Of a stretch of 64,000 nt of DNA, positions 62,732 through 64,000 are shown piece by piece; within the stretch, counting starts at the first letter, position 1; each line of letters begins with the position of its first letter. Where the stretch lies: contig JAEPNV010000002.1 of the NCBI GenBank assembly GCA_017643215.1, positions 368,413 through 432,412 of the forward strand. The letters run 5' to 3'. The position numbers were made by a program, and so were the translations under genes. The notes below the pieces were generated by a model, which was not told the DNA's origin, searched no databases, and saw only the letters and a program-made list of their open reading frames with translations. The DNA comes from Roseibium sp. (GTDB lineage: Bacteria; Pseudomonadota; Alphaproteobacteria; Rhizobiales; Stappiaceae).

Positions 62732-63556
62732 CTATTTGCCTTTCGCCGCCTGCCAGGCGGCCTCCATGTCATCGAGTGACATGTCGGCCAGCGTTGTGCC
62801 ATTGGTGTCGGCGGTGGCCTCGATCGCCGCAAAGCGGCCACGGAACTTCCGGTTGGTGCGCCGGAGCGCCTCTTCCGGATCAATGTCCAGATGGCGGGCG
62901 AGATTGGCGAAGACGAACAGGATGTCTCCGAGTTCGTCCGCGATCCGGTCCCGGTCGGGTGTGGTCGTGGCAAGTTCTGCGCGCAGTTCGCCGGTTTCTT
63001 CCTCAAGCTTGTCGAGAACGCGGGCCGGATCATCCCAGTCGAACCCGACCTTGGCGGCCTTTCGCTGCAGCTTGTCGGCCTCCTGAAGGGCCGGGAAGGC
63101 GGTCGGTACCTCGTCCAAAAAACCCGTGGAGCGTTCAAGGGCCAAACCGAGCGCTTCGCGGCGCGTTTTGCGTTCGGCCTTTTCCTCGGCCTTGATTTTC
63201 TCCCACATGCCCTTGGCCATGCCGGCGGAGCGGGCATCCGCGTCGCCAAAGACATGCGGGTGGCGGCGGATCATCTTTTTCGTGATGCCTTCCACAACGT
63301 CATGAAAGTCGAAATGCCGGGCCTCTTCGGCCATGCGCGCGTGATAGACCACCTGAAGCAGGAGATCGCCGAGCTCTTCCCTCAGATCGTCCATGTCACC
63401 CTTGTGGATGGCGTCGGCCACCTCGTAGGCCTCCTCCAGGGTGTAGGGCGCGATGGAGGTAAAATCCTGTTCCAGATCCCAGGGGCAGCCGGTGCCCGGC
63501 GTTCTCAAGGCCGCCATGATTTCAACGAGACGGGAGACATCGCGGCTGGGTTTCAT
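62732..63556 (-). CDS. mazG: Nucleoside triphosphate pyrophosphohydrolase MazG
   Basis: 274 residues from ATG 63556, with GAGGG upstream (a frame to 63943 continues but has no family similarity). Two MazG domains: the first CPWDLEQDFTSIAPYTLEEA and EELGDLLLQVVYHARMAEEA, the second at about 190-265 (EEETGELRAELATTTPDRDR; DELGDILFVFANLARHLDID). It hydrolyses NTPs, including damaged ones, to NMP. It is convergent with hflX. Confidence 0.93.
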   Translation of the reverse strand: MKPSRDVSRLVEIMAALRTPGTGCPWDLEQDFTSIAPYTLEEAYEVADAIHKGDMDDLREELGDLLLQVVYHARMAEEARHFDFHDVVEGITKKMIRRHPHVFGDADARSAGMAKGMWEKIKAEEKAERKTRREALGLALERSTGFLDEVPTAFPALQEADKLQRKAAKVGFDWDDPARVLDKLEEETGELRAELATTTPDRDRIADELGDILFVFANLARHLDIDPEEALRRTNRKFRGRFAAIEATADTNGTTLADMSLDDMEAAWQAAKGK

Positions 63557-63939
63557 GACGGCCCTCATGGCGTTGAAAACAACGAATCCGGAATAAGCTG
63601 CGGTGACCGGATGTATCGCACAAAGCGGCCCCATCGGATAGCGGTCCTCTCGAACGGTGCAACGTTCAGCACCACCAGCGCCGCCGGATCTCTCCGCAGC
63701 GTTTTGGTGGTCGATGTCCCGTTCATGGAAAAAACGGGATGGCAGGCGCCCGGGGCCATGCCGGGTGCGCGATGGGAAGATGGGAGGTGGCACGGCCAAA
63801 CGCCTGCCCGGGTTCTGTGTCCCTTGAGTGGCGGCAGTTGCGCCTTTCTCGTTTCTGCGCGCGGTGCGTGGGGTGTGGCGCACCGGTTGCCGGATACGAG
63901 GCGCGGCTTTTTTGAAACGCTGCGCCAGACCCCGCAGGC
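63557..63939. other. Non-coding region upstream of mazG
   Basis: 383 bases. The 64-codon minus-strand ORF 63565-63759 overlaps the end of this gap without a supportable start or motif, and longer frames in it are continuations of mazG's frame. I see a likely mazG promoter area only by position. The palindrome CCCGTTCATGGAAAAAACGGG near 63717-63738 is loose. Confidence 0.45.
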
Positions 63940-64000
63940 TCAAAAAAGGTCGCCGGTCACCGGATCTTCAGACCGGTCCGTTACGCCGGCGCCAAAGATC
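63940..64000 (-). CDS. Possible C-terminal end of an unidentified gene (partial)
   Basis: Open frame from the window edge to TGA at 63940-63942, ending IFGAGVTDRSEDPVTGDLF. The acidic, Gly-rich ending looks like a real C-terminus and the frame is on the mazG strand. With 19 residues no family can be named. Confidence 0.3.
   Translation of the reverse strand, partial: IFGAGVTDRSEDPVTGDLF

Overview
The window looks like chromosomal DNA of an alphaproteobacterium, most likely Hyphomicrobiales (Rhizobiales). The evidence is GC-rich sequence, a pyruvate dehydrogenase E1-beta with its own lipoyl domain, and two conserved core runs: glmU-glmS-DUF502-recG-sdhE-mfd, and pdhA-pdhB-pdhC-lpdA / lipA / cinA-ispF / dusB-ntrB-ntrC-ntrY-ntrX-trkA-dat-hfq-hflX / mazG. 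These placements come from family recognition by eye; no database search was run.

Positions 1 to about 18,410 are the right part of a P2-type contractile-tail prophage. The plus strand holds tail tube (FII), assembly proteins E and E' (apparently joined by a programmed -1 frameshift), tape measure (T), U, D and X, then a lysis cassette: GH24 endolysin, nested inner and outer spanins, and a holin candidate. A terminator follows at 7330. From 7378 to 18281 every gene is on the minus strand, in a tightly overlapped set of accessory phage genes: small unknowns, two zinc-motif proteins, a Gp88-like Cys-cluster protein, a C5-cytosine methyltransferase with six tandem ~40-residue repeats, a nuclease-fold protein coupled to it, two ASCH-like proteins, a PAPS-reductase-like ATP pyrophosphatase, a Gp37/Gp68 (DUF5131) protein and a J-domain protein. 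The prophage ends at the 5' half of a tRNA-Lys cut at the anticodon loop (18414-18451). Integrase, repressor, head and baseplate genes are not in the window.

Positions 18,833 to 39,600 are core: a TAXI-TRAP uptake operon with a universal stress protein, a CcdA-like thiol transporter, a Pro-rich SPOR-like membrane protein, the glmU-glmS amino-sugar pair, membrane proteins of families DUF454 and DUF502, recG, sdhE and mfd, a short run of unrecognised exported or membrane ORFs, pcm and ftsB.

Positions 39,770 to 64,000 hold the pyruvate dehydrogenase operon followed by two small GlsB-type membrane proteins, a hotdog thioesterase, lipoyl synthase and a RatA/Coq10 protein. Next come three tandem paralogues of an unrecognised small exported protein, then cinA and a stand-alone ispF, the nitrogen-control cluster dusB-ntrBC-ntrYX with trkA, a D-amino-acid transaminase, hfq-hflX, and convergent mazG. 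LipA makes the lipoyl cofactor carried by the lipoyl domains of PdhB and PdhC. NtrB/C and NtrY/X are the two nitrogen two-component systems, with NtrX lacking the sigma-54 contact motif.

The observations I rate most worth checking are the methyltransferase repeat array and its nuclease-fold partner, the E/E' frameshift, the three-paralogue exported family, the truncated tRNA-Lys junction, and the phage ATP-pyrophosphatase, Cys-cluster and ASCH gene module.
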